From Jejuia sp043557195 (GTDB taxonomy: Bacteria; Bacteroidota; Bacteroidia; Flavobacteriales; Flavobacteriaceae), in the NCBI GenBank assembly GCA_043557195.1, contig CP121314.1, forward strand, positions 4,161,818 to 4,225,817: a DNA stretch of 64,000 nt, read 5' to 3'. Positions within the stretch are counted from its first letter, which is position 1. Every line of letters starts with the position of its first letter. This document shows, piece after piece, positions 25,432 through 34,614 of this stretch. Both the position numbers and the translations under genes were made by a program. A model generated the notes under the pieces. The model did not search any database, had not been told where the DNA came from, and worked only from the letters and a program-made list of their open reading frames with translations.

Positions 25432-26310
25432 TTATTTTCGTTCTCTAAATTTGAGTGGTGTAAAAGACGTGTTTTTTCTGAAAAACTTAACCATATTAGC
25501 AGGTTCCTCAAATCCTGTTTTATGGCTTATTTCTTTAACAGACAGTGACGTTGTGACTAAGTAGCGTTTGATTTCAATGGTCACAAAATCATCAATAAAG
25601 GTTTTGACAGTTTTGCCGGTTAATTTCTTAACAATATCATTTAAAAACTTATAAGAAATAAACAATTTTGAAGCATAGTTCCTTGAGCTTCTTGTGTTTA
25701 TGTATTCTTTTTCTAATATATCTTTAAATGCTGAAAATTTTTCTAGCCACTGTATATTGATATCCTTAACAGACTGATTTTCTTTAGTTCGCTCTGCTTT
25801 GAGCAGTAAGACATGCAGCAGGTTACTTAAAATCTCTGATTTACCAAAACCGTTAGGAAACGTGTATTCATTATGTAGATTATCTGCTATACTAATAAGC
25901 TTATCATTATCCAATTCGTTTTGATGGATAACAGGTGTTTCAATATGGTAATTAAATAACCTGTTTAGATTGAGGCTACTTAATAAGTAATGAGATTTAT
26001 CTACAAATGAGCTATTGAAAATAATACAATACCCCTCAGCATATTTCAATTCATTGGTAAAATGATGTGTCTGATTTTTAGCAATAAAAATAGAACTTCC
26101 TTCGACTAGCGTATAAGATTTAAAATCGACAACATGTGAATACGAATTTTTGGTTACAATTAGAATAAGATGAAATAAAATTCTATGTGAAGAAAAGGGA
26201 TCGTGGGTAGAAATTAGACTTAACTTGTGGTATGTTTCGGCAAAAGTCATGACTTCAATATCTAATTCGATATTAGATTTAAAGGCAATTTTAGGTAAAT
26301 CATGTGTCAT
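25432..26310 (-). CDS. AraC-family transcriptional regulator
   Basis: A 292-aa protein with an N-terminal cupin-like sensing region (residues 1-170) and a C-terminal double helix-turn-helix. The second HTH reads LSVKEISHKTGFEEPANMVKFFRK followed by TPLKFRER, the AraC/XylS hallmark. It heads the leftward module of the ABM/SnoaL lipoprotein, methyltransferase and YedZ-like genes and probably regulates them. Repeat copy B borders it upstream. Confidence 0.9.
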   Translation of the reverse strand: MTHDLPKIAFKSNIELDIEVMTFAETYHKLSLISTHDPFSSHRILFHLILIVTKNSYSHVVDFKSYTLVEGSSIFIAKNQTHHFTNELKYAEGYCIIFNSSFVDKSHYLLSSLNLNRLFNYHIETPVIHQNELDNDKLISIADNLHNEYTFPNGFGKSEILSNLLHVLLLKAERTKENQSVKDINIQWLEKFSAFKDILEKEYINTRSSRNYASKLFISYKFLNDIVKKLTGKTVKTFIDDFVTIEIKRYLVTTSLSVKEISHKTGFEEPANMVKFFRKNTSFTPLKFRERK

Positions 26311-26347
26311 ATTACAAATGTATGAAATTCACATATTCATTTTAATT

Positions 26348-26593
26348 TCACACATTATGCTTCCCTCCTACGTCGTCGCATAACAAGTGTTTATTCACGA
26401 GGTTAATATTGTTTTAGAGGAGTTCATGCATCTCGTAAACTCGATGTCATTAACATCGTAGAAGAAACTTAAGAGAATAATTTTTTTAAGAAACTGTAGT
26501 AACAACTTTCGCTTTTACAAAAGCTCAAGATACATAACGCGGAACATTATGATACAGATTAATCATTATCATAATCAGTCATTATGTAAAATG
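26348..26593. repeat. Interspersed repeat, copy B (short form)
   Basis: The left 180 bp match copy C, including the GAGGTTAATATTG segment and the CGATGT / ACATCG dyad (26442-26458). The central hairpin and the CTTCGACTTCGCTC motif are missing. The copy ends directly in the box ATTATGTAAAATG (26581-26593). It fills most of the 318-bp gap between two modules. Confidence 0.7.
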
Positions 26594-26628
26594 TCTTTGT
26601 AACACTAAAACCGTAAAACAAATTATAA

Positions 26629-27897
26629 TTATTTCGAAGAAATTTTAAATATTTCCTTTCGTGTAAGAAAAACATAAAGTAAACCACCTAAAATAAAAGA
26701 ATCAATAAAATATGCGTGTGTAAGTTGAAACACTTCAAAATAAGTAAATATTGTAATAATTGAACTAATGATCCAACTTATTAATGCTGAAAATTCCCAT
26801 TCTTTAATTTCTTTTAGCCTATAATTCTGTTTTCTAACAAAGAAAAAATTGATAATATAAATAGCTGAAATTGCTGGAGCAAAAACACCCATTAAATCAA
26901 GAAAATCAAATAAATAATCTGAAAATCCCAATAATGCTAATGCTATACCAAAGCTACCCATAACTATTGCCATTTTTTTATAGCTCCAATTAGTCTTAAC
27001 AGTGGAAAACGTTAATGTTGTTGAATATAAATTTGAAGCATTACCAACCCAAGTAGATACTAGTAATAGAAAGAAAGCTGGCAGTACTAAATCTAAACCT
27101 TTCATGATTTTTATAATATCTACTTCTCCACTCATAATGGATGGAATAGCACTAAACAATAAAGCAATTGGAAATCCTATAGTAATGCCCAAAACAGCTA
27201 TTAAACTTTGTTTGTCATTATGAATAAAACGGGAAAAATCCGCCATTAATACTGGAAATAATATAGATGAACCTACTAAAATTGATGTGGCTTGGAATAA
27301 GCTCATTGTTGGGTCTTCTGGCACAAAAGCTACAACTTCTGCAAATGAGATATCTTGAAACGATTTGTAAACAACATATCCTAAAAACAGTGTTAATAAA
27401 GGTACGGCAACATTTGCAAGTTTTTCTAGGCTTTTAATACCATAAACAGTTGTTATTATTATTAATGCACCAATAACTATAATTATTGGCCATTCAGGAA
27501 TATTGATTTTTAAGGTTTCGGATGCTGTATCTTTTACTGCAATAGCAAGTAACTCTAATGATACTGAAAACCATCCTAAAAGTGTAATACCAAATATAGT
27601 ATTCATTATTTTTGCGCCTTTACGACCAAAACTAAAGTGTAATATCATATAAGTTGATAATCTAGAACGATTACCAATAATGGTTGTAGCCATACACATT
27701 AGGGTTAAAACCAATGTTGAAATACCAAAGGCCCATAATGCTTTTTCAAACCCTACTGCTAATGTTACTTCAGAACCTAAATATAAAATAGGCAAGGTTA
27801 AACCTGTACCAGCAATAATCAACGCTACCAACCAACCAGAAATGAAATCTTTAGGTTGCACTTTGGTAGTTGTGTATTGACTATTTTCTTCTGACAT
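26629..27897 (-). CDS. NCS1-family permease (cytosine/purine/allantoin type)
   Basis: A 422-aa membrane protein with about twelve hydrophobic helices. The N-terminus FISGWLVALIIAGTGLTLP and the SFGRKGAKIMN, GWFSVSLE and GNASNLYSTTL segments match the cytosine permease CodB/NCS1 group, which imports nucleobases, hydantoins, thiamine precursors or pyridines with Na+ or H+. Its start is one base from the stop of the NicX-like enzyme, so transport and catabolism are translationally linked. Substrate unknown; a nitrogen heterocycle fits the neighbour. Confidence 0.88.
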   Translation of the reverse strand: MSEENSQYTTTKVQPKDFISGWLVALIIAGTGLTLPILYLGSEVTLAVGFEKALWAFGISTLVLTLMCMATTIIGNRSRLSTYMILHFSFGRKGAKIMNTIFGITLLGWFSVSLELLAIAVKDTASETLKINIPEWPIIIVIGALIIITTVYGIKSLEKLANVAVPLLTLFLGYVVYKSFQDISFAEVVAFVPEDPTMSLFQATSILVGSSILFPVLMADFSRFIHNDKQSLIAVLGITIGFPIALLFSAIPSIMSGEVDIIKIMKGLDLVLPAFFLLLVSTWVGNASNLYSTTLTFSTVKTNWSYKKMAIVMGSFGIALALLGFSDYLFDFLDLMGVFAPAISAIYIINFFFVRKQNYRLKEIKEWEFSALISWIISSIITIFTYFEVFQLTHAYFIDSFILGGLLYVFLTRKEIFKISSK

Positions 27898-27898
27898 T

Positions 27899-28936
27899 TT
27901 AATTCGTTAAAAGCTTTTGAGCTAAAGATCTTAATTTATGATGACAAATTTGTCCATTTGCAAATATTTGAATCTCATCAAAATAAAGATTGACTTTTGT
28001 AACAACACCATCAAAATGTGAAGCTGCTTCTTGCCCAAATGGAGGCATATCTATAGCACTTGTATGTCCAAATCCAAAATCAACACCACCCCAAATACGC
28101 TCGTCTTCTACTAACTCATAAGATAATTCAGTGACTTTTGGATTTAAACCAATCATATTATGAGAAATTTTATACATGTTTTCATCATTAAAAGCCGCTA
28201 AATAAGTTTTAAATTCTTCTGCAGACTTCCCTCCTTTTACATCTATTATTTTTCCGTTTTTCATTATAAATTCTAGTGTGTCATCTTCTGCAAACTGTAA
28301 ATGATCGAATACAATAGAGCCATTCATACTGCCTAGTTTAGGAACTACATTTACAAACCCTGGCGCAGTACCAAATTTTGGTTGCGAATAATCTCCATCG
28401 TCAACATCAAAAGCATAATTTAAATCAATTTCATAAGATACATCTGTACCATTATTGCTCGTAATTCTAACTGATTTTGAAGCCATAACCATAGTCCTAA
28501 CTTCATTTAATAATACTTTAAGACGCTGAATATCAAAACCAGTAAAAACACGATCTAATGATTGAATCGTGCTATCTGCAATAATTAAATAACGTAGTTG
28601 TTTATTTTCTTTCATTGCAGTTTCCCATATATCGGAATAAAGTAATACGATTGAATTTGCTTCAATCCAGACATCTACATTGCAAAGTGCTGCGGTTATT
28701 GCTTTTGAAGGCCAATCTTTCATACCAGCTTGACTATCGTTTTCCGCCTTTGGTATTTGTATAATTAATGGCAATCCTCCAGCGTTTTTAGTAGCTACAA
28801 ATAAAGCATCAATTATAGCTGTATCTGAACCAAAGTCTACTGTTATAGCCACTGTTTCGCCTTTTTTAATTTGGAACATATCTTCCATTAGTGTTTTGGA
28901 AAAACGTGTCTGTAATAATTGCTTGTCTGTTGTCAT
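27899..28936 (-). CDS. NicX-like metalloenzyme (2,5-dihydroxypyridine 5,6-dioxygenase / M29 superfamily)
   Basis: A 345-aa protein of the fold shared by M29 aminopeptidases and NicX. From memory, the C-terminal half follows Pseudomonas NicX: MYKISHNMIGLNP lines up with its GISH-GL-P segment (H259 for H265), SHFD (H307, D309) with its HLD (H318, D320), and LYFDE with its IYLDD. The M29 glutamate ligands are not obvious, which favours the dioxygenase-like branch using Fe(II). It could open a dihydroxypyridine or related ring. The adjacent NCS1 permease and the TonB receptor upstream support uptake and breakdown of a nitrogen heterocycle. An amidohydrolase or peptidase role is not excluded. Confidence 0.68.
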   Translation of the reverse strand: MTTDKQLLQTRFSKTLMEDMFQIKKGETVAITVDFGSDTAIIDALFVATKNAGGLPLIIQIPKAENDSQAGMKDWPSKAITAALCNVDVWIEANSIVLLYSDIWETAMKENKQLRYLIIADSTIQSLDRVFTGFDIQRLKVLLNEVRTMVMASKSVRITSNNGTDVSYEIDLNYAFDVDDGDYSQPKFGTAPGFVNVVPKLGSMNGSIVFDHLQFAEDDTLEFIMKNGKIIDVKGGKSAEEFKTYLAAFNDENMYKISHNMIGLNPKVTELSYELVEDERIWGGVDFGFGHTSAIDMPPFGQEAASHFDGVVTKVNLYFDEIQIFANGQICHHKLRSLAQKLLTN

Positions 28937-28942
28937 AAACTT

Positions 28943-28972
28943 GAAAAAAAGAGGGAACTCTACATTCCCTCT
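28943..28972 (-). terminator. Intrinsic terminator between the TonB receptor and the NicX-like gene
   Basis: Stem AGAGGGAA / TTCCCTCT with a 7-base loop and a run of T on the minus strand. It follows the receptor stop by 32 bp and ends 7 bp before the next ATG. It likely attenuates transcription so that receptor mRNA exceeds that of the enzyme and permease. Confidence 0.8.
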
Positions 28973-29004
28973 AATTAGAACTAATCAAATTATTTAATTT
29001 ACAC

Positions 29005-31362
29005 TTAAAATTTTATTGAAATAGCTGTGCCTACTGATAATGGTTGACCTCTCCATGCAACATCATCTGGACTACCAACAAATTCTCCAGGAGAAAACTC
29101 TTGATAATATTGCTTATCTGTTAAGTTTTTACCCCAAATATCTAGTTTCCAATTTTTATAACTTAATCCAATACGAGCGTCTAATAATGAATAAGCATCT
29201 GTAGTATGAATTGCTAAATTACTTTCGTGCCAATAGGTCTTTCCTGTAGTGTCTAGGTTTAAAAAGCCATTAAAATTTAAATTATCTGTTAGTTTAAACG
29301 AAGATTCCATACCAATTCCAAAAGAGCTTACAGGTACAAAAGGCGTTTTCTTTCCATTGTAAGAAGTATTATCTGTAAATGTTCCGTCTGTTCCTCCTGT
29401 AGTACCTCCATCTACAATTTCTGCATCAGCCATACCAAAGTTGGCAAAAACATCTAACCAATTAGTGAGTCGTGCACGCGTTTCTAATTCTAATCCAAAT
29501 ATTTTGGTTTCGTCATAATTATAAACACCAGCAATAAAGGTATTCAAATCTAATATGTATTGCTGTTGGTTATTTAATTTTGATGAAAATACAGAACCAT
29601 TAAAAATTAAACGGTCATTCCAGGATGTAGTTTTAAATCCTAGTTCATAATTATCTGAAGTTTCATCATCGAACTCTCTATTAAATAAATCGGTAGCATC
29701 TGCATTGTAACCACCATTACGATAACCTTTACCGTAGTTTGCATAAAACAATACGTTTTTTGATGCTTGATAAGATAGTGATACTTTAGGTTGAAACTCA
29801 TTATTATCTCTTTCTGAAGACGTGACAAATAAGTCATCTACTTGACTAAATTTATCTATATCATATCTAAATCCGACAGAAGCTGTTAGCTTTTCGGTTA
29901 ATTTATAATCAGCAAAACCAAATAGCGCTATGGTTTTAATTTCATTTACATAATCTGCAACATCATATTCTGCAGGACCAAATTCTGCATCTACTCCATC
30001 TGCACCATTTTGATAAACATCTTTTTCCACTTTTTGATAAAAACCACCTAAACTCCAATCTAATTTAGTATCTGTATTTGTATTATTAATTCGTAATTCT
30101 TGATTGAATGTTTTGGTTGTCGCTTCCTCGCCTTGCGTAAATAAATCAAGGTCTATAAAATCTAAATCACCAAATGTGGAACGTTCTACTTTGTTAATAG
30201 ACGTAATACTTTGCAGTTTTACGTTTCCTAAATTATAATCCATTTTAAAATTTCCGTAATTGTTAATCATATCAGACTTACCAAGGACATCGGCTACGAT
30301 TACATTATTGCCTTCTTTTGGATTTGGATCTAAAACACCACCTGGGAATTCGCCATCAAAACCTATTGGATTTACAGAATAATAGGTTGCTCCACCATCA
30401 ATTTTAAAATGCTGATAGGTTGCGGAAACTGTAAAATCACTAGTCAATCTTGCTTTTATTTGACCTCTGATATTAAAGTTATCAGAGAAGTCAACTTTTT
30501 GGTCTAAAAACTCATTGGTTAATAATCCATCAAAAGTTTTGTACTGTGTAGAAAAACGATAAAACACTTTGTCTTTAGAAATAGCTCCAGAAGACACAAA
30601 TTGCCCAAGTAAACTTCCGCCATTTCCAATACCGAATTTTAGTCTATTAGACCCTTTATTTGTTGGTTCTTTAGTATAAATATTTACTGCTCCACCAATT
30701 GCATTTTTTCCATATAAAGCACCTTGAGGTCCTTTTACAACTTCTACTAAAGCTAAGTCATATAAATCCTGACTTAATAAACTTGGGTCAGGAATAGTAA
30801 CACCATCAACAACAAAAGCCAAAGGTGCATCTCCACCTCTAACCTGCGGAATACCTCTAACGGTTATAAAATTAAGACCAACTGCTTGTGCAGAATTGAA
30901 TTTTAAGTTTGGAACTAATGTCGAGAATGAGCTTACATCTGAAATACCTGCACTTTCAATTCCCTCAGCATTTAGTGCAGTAACAGATTCTGGTGTAACC
31001 TGAATAGACTCTGTTCGCTTTCTAGATTTACCTACTACTCCATTAAAACCTCTAATAACGACTTCGTCTAATGATTCTGCTGATTCATTTAACGTGACCT
31101 CAATTTGACTTTTTTCAGAAACAGAAATTTCTTGAGATTCAAAACCTATAAAAGAAAATTCTAAAACTGCATCGTTTGAAGACACATTAATTTCAAAATT
31201 CCCATTAAAGTCTGAAATGACTCCATTTGTTGTTCCTTTTTCAATAATGTTTACTCCTGGAATTGGTTCTCCTTGTTTATCAGTTACATTACCAGAAATA
31301 GTAGTTTGCGAAAAAGATAATGTCATTGTCAATAAGAATAACAGTAATATAGTATGTTTCAT
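29005..31362 (-). CDS. TonB-dependent outer-membrane receptor
   Basis: A 785-aa receptor: signal peptide (ending SFSQ), carboxypeptidase-regulatory-like beta-sandwich (ISGNVTDKQGEPIPGVNI), plug domain (VRGIPQVRGGDAPLAFVVDGV, VEVVKGPQGALYGKNAIGG), then a 22-strand barrel with PKVSLSYQASKNVLFYANYGKGYRNGG and a terminal aromatic (ISIKF). There is no SusD partner, so it is not a Sus-type glycan importer. It is the promoter-proximal gene of the unit with the NicX-like enzyme and NCS1 permease, which suggests uptake of the same compound. A 26-bp palindrome lies in its upstream region. Confidence 0.93.
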   Translation of the reverse strand: MKHTILLLFLLTMTLSFSQTTISGNVTDKQGEPIPGVNIIEKGTTNGVISDFNGNFEINVSSNDAVLEFSFIGFESQEISVSEKSQIEVTLNESAESLDEVVIRGFNGVVGKSRKRTESIQVTPESVTALNAEGIESAGISDVSSFSTLVPNLKFNSAQAVGLNFITVRGIPQVRGGDAPLAFVVDGVTIPDPSLLSQDLYDLALVEVVKGPQGALYGKNAIGGAVNIYTKEPTNKGSNRLKFGIGNGGSLLGQFVSSGAISKDKVFYRFSTQYKTFDGLLTNEFLDQKVDFSDNFNIRGQIKARLTSDFTVSATYQHFKIDGGATYYSVNPIGFDGEFPGGVLDPNPKEGNNVIVADVLGKSDMINNYGNFKMDYNLGNVKLQSITSINKVERSTFGDLDFIDLDLFTQGEEATTKTFNQELRINNTNTDTKLDWSLGGFYQKVEKDVYQNGADGVDAEFGPAEYDVADYVNEIKTIALFGFADYKLTEKLTASVGFRYDIDKFSQVDDLFVTSSERDNNEFQPKVSLSYQASKNVLFYANYGKGYRNGGYNADATDLFNREFDDETSDNYELGFKTTSWNDRLIFNGSVFSSKLNNQQQYILDLNTFIAGVYNYDETKIFGLELETRARLTNWLDVFANFGMADAEIVDGGTTGGTDGTFTDNTSYNGKKTPFVPVSSFGIGMESSFKLTDNLNFNGFLNLDTTGKTYWHESNLAIHTTDAYSLLDARIGLSYKNWKLDIWGKNLTDKQYYQEFSPGEFVGSPDDVAWRGQPLSVGTAISIKF

Positions 31363-31434
31363 GGTTTATGGATTAGTTTTAAGATATTTCATTTTAATAA
31401 AAGTAGTATTCAAATATTAATTATTATTAATGCT

Positions 31435-31460
31435 AATTATTAAAAATATTTTTAATAATT
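31435..31460. promoter_or_regulatory. 26-bp perfect A/T palindrome in a divergent promoter region
   Basis: AATTATTAAAAAT followed by ATTTTTAATAATT is an exact palindrome, with no unpaired base, in the 119-bp gap between the TonB receptor and the divergent 406-aa gene. It could be an operator for both genes. Because it contains only A and T, chance is less remote than for mixed sequence. Confidence 0.45.
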
Positions 31461-31481
31461 TTATTTAATAAATAGGAATTT

Positions 31482-32702
31482 ATGAAATCAAGCTCATTAC
31501 TGTTAACTCCTGAATACTTCAAGATTATATTAGACAAAGTATACGAAACTTTTATGTCTAAGCATAACCTTAATAAGCTTCCTAAAGCTTTGCAATTATA
31601 TGGTTATGGTGCTTTTAATGATGATAAGCCAAGTTTGAAGAAAGATTTTGAAGACATTGGTTCTGAATTTATTAACGGGAAATACCTTTATGACAAATCA
31701 CGAGAACTTGAAAAAGGCAAGCCAATAATTAAACTTAATCAACATTATAAAGACATCATTTTGCTTTATATAGGTTGTAAAGATTTTGATGTCTTTCTTG
31801 AAGAAAATAAATCATCTGTTATCGAGTATGAGAAACAGTATGATTTAATTTATAAAGATAATGAGGACATAACTTACTATTATTTAAATTACTATTTTGG
31901 AGAAGACGATACGATATTAAAAGGGCAAACTATTATTTCTAATAATTGGAAAAAAATTCAGCATATTTTTATATATCCTTTAGAAGATGGGACTTTTAGA
32001 GAACATTACAGTAATGGAACTATTAAGCGTCAAGGAGATACTTTAACCATTAAAACTAATACGCTTTCTGGTGACAGATATATTGAAGGCGCAAGTGAGA
32101 TTTATTATATAGGTCATAAATCACCATCAAATATAAATTATCTTATTGGTACGTATTGTACTTTCGATATTTTCACAAATACTGTTGCAGGACGTTCAAT
32201 TCTTGAAAAATGTGAGAGTAAACAAGTAATGGAAGCGCAATCTAAGACGTCTTTTATTCCACCATATATAGCTTTAGAAATTAGAAATAAACGTATTGTT
32301 AATAAAAGTTTTGTCCCTAGAAATGCTTTGGAGTTATCGAGCAATAGTCCTTATGCTTCACTATACGGTAAATTACCTGGAACCTATGAGTTGAATTTTA
32401 ATTTTGATAGTGGCTTTAAAGAGACTTTAAAATTCAAAATATTACCAACAAATTATCAAATAATAACGTTAACTGATAATGTGTATATAGAAAAAGATAG
32501 ATTTGAATTGCTAAACAAAGGATCAGTAATAAATTTTAGATTTAGTTTTTCAGGCATAATAGCTCTAGAGAGAGTAAATATATATTTCAAAACCTATTAT
32601 TTAAAAGATGAAAAAGGTACACAAGAAGGTGTTTTTAGTGGTATTGATAATGAAAACAGACTAATAAACGGTAGCTTGGTTGTAAATTATGTTCAGAATT
32701 AA
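31482..32702 (+). CDS. Unrecognised 406-aa protein divergent from the TonB receptor
   Basis: I do not recognise the family. There is no signal peptide. The first 115 residues are helical, with the motifs KALQLYGYGAF, FEDIGSEFINGKYL and ILLYIGCKDFDVFL. Residues about 140-406 are rich in predicted strands and aromatic residues (YYYLNYYFG, IFIYPLEDGTFREHYSNG, ELNFNFDSGFKETLKF). It resembles cytoplasmic two-part proteins with a helical adaptor and a beta-rich sensor. Divergent placement suggests a regulator or receptor-linked role, but no DNA-binding motif is clear. Length and codon pattern support a real gene. Confidence 0.72.
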   Translation: MKSSSLLLTPEYFKIILDKVYETFMSKHNLNKLPKALQLYGYGAFNDDKPSLKKDFEDIGSEFINGKYLYDKSRELEKGKPIIKLNQHYKDIILLYIGCKDFDVFLEENKSSVIEYEKQYDLIYKDNEDITYYYLNYYFGEDDTILKGQTIISNNWKKIQHIFIYPLEDGTFREHYSNGTIKRQGDTLTIKTNTLSGDRYIEGASEIYYIGHKSPSNINYLIGTYCTFDIFTNTVAGRSILEKCESKQVMEAQSKTSFIPPYIALEIRNKRIVNKSFVPRNALELSSNSPYASLYGKLPGTYELNFNFDSGFKETLKFKILPTNYQIITLTDNVYIEKDRFELLNKGSVINFRFSFSGIIALERVNIYFKTYYLKDEKGTQEGVFSGIDNENRLINGSLVVNYVQN

Positions 32703-32709
32703 TTATAAC

Positions 32710-33120
32710 ATTCCACTCGCATCATGCTTCACTCCTACATCGTCGCATAAAAAGTGTTTATTCACGAGGTTAATATTGTTTTAGAGGAGTTCATGCATCT
32801 CGTAAACTCGATGTCAATAACATTGTAGAAGAAACTTTAAGGAATAAATTTTTTTTAAGAAACTCTAGAAAGAACTTTCGCTTTTAACCAAAGCTCAAGT
32901 TACACTTCGACTTCGCTCAGTGCAGGCTCCACGCAGAACATTATAGTCATTTTACAACAATTAGCGAAATAGCGCTTTTAGGCGATATTTGACGTAATTG
33001 CAGATATAACAACACATAGTGTTTTATATCGTTTGCAATTATGTCAAGCTAATTGTGGCATAGTTAGACAAATTAAAATGTATCTATAATTTGACGTTAT
33101 GTAAAATAGCCGCTGCCAAA
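32710..33120. repeat. Interspersed repeat, copy C (longest form)
   Basis: This copy contains every segment seen in A and B: left end CATCATGCTTC, the GAGGTTAATATTG block (32766-32820), CTTCGACTTCGCTCAGTG, the long hairpin (32989-33047) and the box TTATGTAAAATA (33097-33108) followed by GCCGCTGCCAAACGCTAG. It fills the 440-bp gap between two genes. Confidence 0.75.
32989..33047. repeat. Long imperfect hairpin inside repeat copy C
   Basis: Equivalent of 22345-22403. The left arm here is TTGACGTAATTGCAG. Relative to copy A one base change gives a G-U wobble and another restores a pair, so pairing is kept while sequence drifts. Confidence 0.7.
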
Positions 33121-33142
33121 CGCTAGAAGAGCTTCGTTGGGT

Positions 33143-34402
33143 TTAATATTCGCAGCTACAAATACCTTTGTTGGTAGCAATCCATACTTTCCCATCATTA
33201 GCCACATAACCGCCCATGATTTTGTTGGAGGGTAATTGATTTTTTTTGTTGAATACTTGCCATTGGCCGTCCTTTAATCGTTTTACGCCATTTTTATTTG
33301 AAAGGGCCCATACACCGCCGTCCTTATCTTCAAGTATACCAAAAACTTTGGGCATGTCCTTTTGGATGGTCCATGCATTGCCATCTTTTATTTCCAATCC
33401 TTTATGGGTCGGTACCCAAATTCTATTTTGACTATCTATATACGCATTTGCACTTAAAAACTGTTTCTTTAAACGTTCCCATTGTCCCGAACCATCAAGC
33501 ATATATACGCCGTTTGACATACTGAGTACTATGTCGTTATCTTTTGTTTCTGTAAACCCCAAAGGGATCCATGTTCGTTCTGGTAATCCGTTTTTTCTAT
33601 TGTAGGTGGTCCATTGCCCGCCATTGAACATGGCAGCTCGAGCAGGTGCCGCAAGCCATAAATGTTTCTTGCTGTCTGTATATTTCACGCTTATTACACG
33701 ATTTGATATTTTATAACCTTCATCTTTCTGTACTTCGTGAAAGGTGCCATTTTCAAAATAAAAAAGACCATTTTGTGCAAAAAAATAGAGCTTTCCGTTT
33801 TCGTCTTCATGAAACCCCTTAACAAATTCACAACTGAGGCAGGGCATGTCTTTAGCTTTATAAACTGTCCATTCTTCATTGGATAACCGTAGGAGCGCTC
33901 CTTTTGCAAATATATCCGAGGTCTCAGCACCCGATGCGTTTGATGATACTGCAAGCCATATATCTCCATTTTTAGATTCGAACATTCTGGTTACCACTGG
34001 CGCTTTAAAGCCCATATCTTTTGTGCGCATAGACTGCCACTGTTTGCCATCATAACGCACTACGCCATCATTGAACTTATGCAAAAAAGCTGGACCATAT
34101 ATGACTTCAGGGTTACTACCTACCCATACCCGGTTTTTACTATCTACCATATAGGAAGAGATGCTTTTATTCATTGGATTTTTCTTGTTATCAAGTTTTT
34201 TCCAATGCGTGCCATCAAAAATATTAATACCTCGGTCCGTTATTATCCATAAAGAACCATCTACATATTCAAATACACCTAGGGTTCTGTAATCATCCAT
34301 TAAGAGCAGCTGTTCATCAGTATAACACGTCCATTTTTCCTGAGCATTACAATAAAATTGGATAAAAAAAGCAAGGCAAAATAAACGAAGAAAGGTTTTC
34401 AT
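33143..34402 (-). CDS. Secreted beta-propeller protein (two-component-regulator propeller type)
   Basis: A 419-aa exported protein with a 20-residue signal peptide ending CNAQ. It is made of about ten blades with the repeated pattern (I/V)W(V/I/L)xT..G(I/V)..(F/Y)(D/N)G..W, for example LWIITDRGINIFDGTHW, VWVGSNPEVIYG and VWIATNKGICSCEY. Such Reg_prop repeats normally form the sensor part of hybrid histidine kinases, but here they stand alone without kinase or membrane anchor. A scaffold or ligand-binding role in the periplasm or on the surface is likely. Repeat copy C lies directly downstream. Confidence 0.78.
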   Translation of the reverse strand: MKTFLRLFCLAFFIQFYCNAQEKWTCYTDEQLLLMDDYRTLGVFEYVDGSLWIITDRGINIFDGTHWKKLDNKKNPMNKSISSYMVDSKNRVWVGSNPEVIYGPAFLHKFNDGVVRYDGKQWQSMRTKDMGFKAPVVTRMFESKNGDIWLAVSSNASGAETSDIFAKGALLRLSNEEWTVYKAKDMPCLSCEFVKGFHEDENGKLYFFAQNGLFYFENGTFHEVQKDEGYKISNRVISVKYTDSKKHLWLAAPARAAMFNGGQWTTYNRKNGLPERTWIPLGFTETKDNDIVLSMSNGVYMLDGSGQWERLKKQFLSANAYIDSQNRIWVPTHKGLEIKDGNAWTIQKDMPKVFGILEDKDGGVWALSNKNGVKRLKDGQWQVFNKKNQLPSNKIMGGYVANDGKVWIATNKGICSCEY

Positions 34403-34488
34403 ATAGCACTGTGATTAGAAATGTAATATACTGAAATTTAATTACTTAAAGAAATATTACTTCAACAGATTTCTATTCCGAATGTATG

Positions 34489-34560
34489 ATGCTTCCCTCA
34501 CATAGCACGTCTTAGCTCGGTACTAGCCAGTTGTATAAAACAAGTATTCATCCTCCACTG
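34489..34560. repeat. Distant remnant of the repeat family left end
   Basis: ATGATGCTTCCCTC, CGTCTTAGC and ACAAGTATTCATC resemble the left ends of copies A-C (TTATGCTTCCCTCCTACGTCG and AAGTGTTTATTC), but divergence is high. The rest of this 271-bp gap holds only the terminator below. Confidence 0.35.
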
Positions 34561-34614
34561 CTTTGCAATGAATTAGACCTTTGTTATTAAGCAATTATTA
34601 ACTTCTTAAAACAA

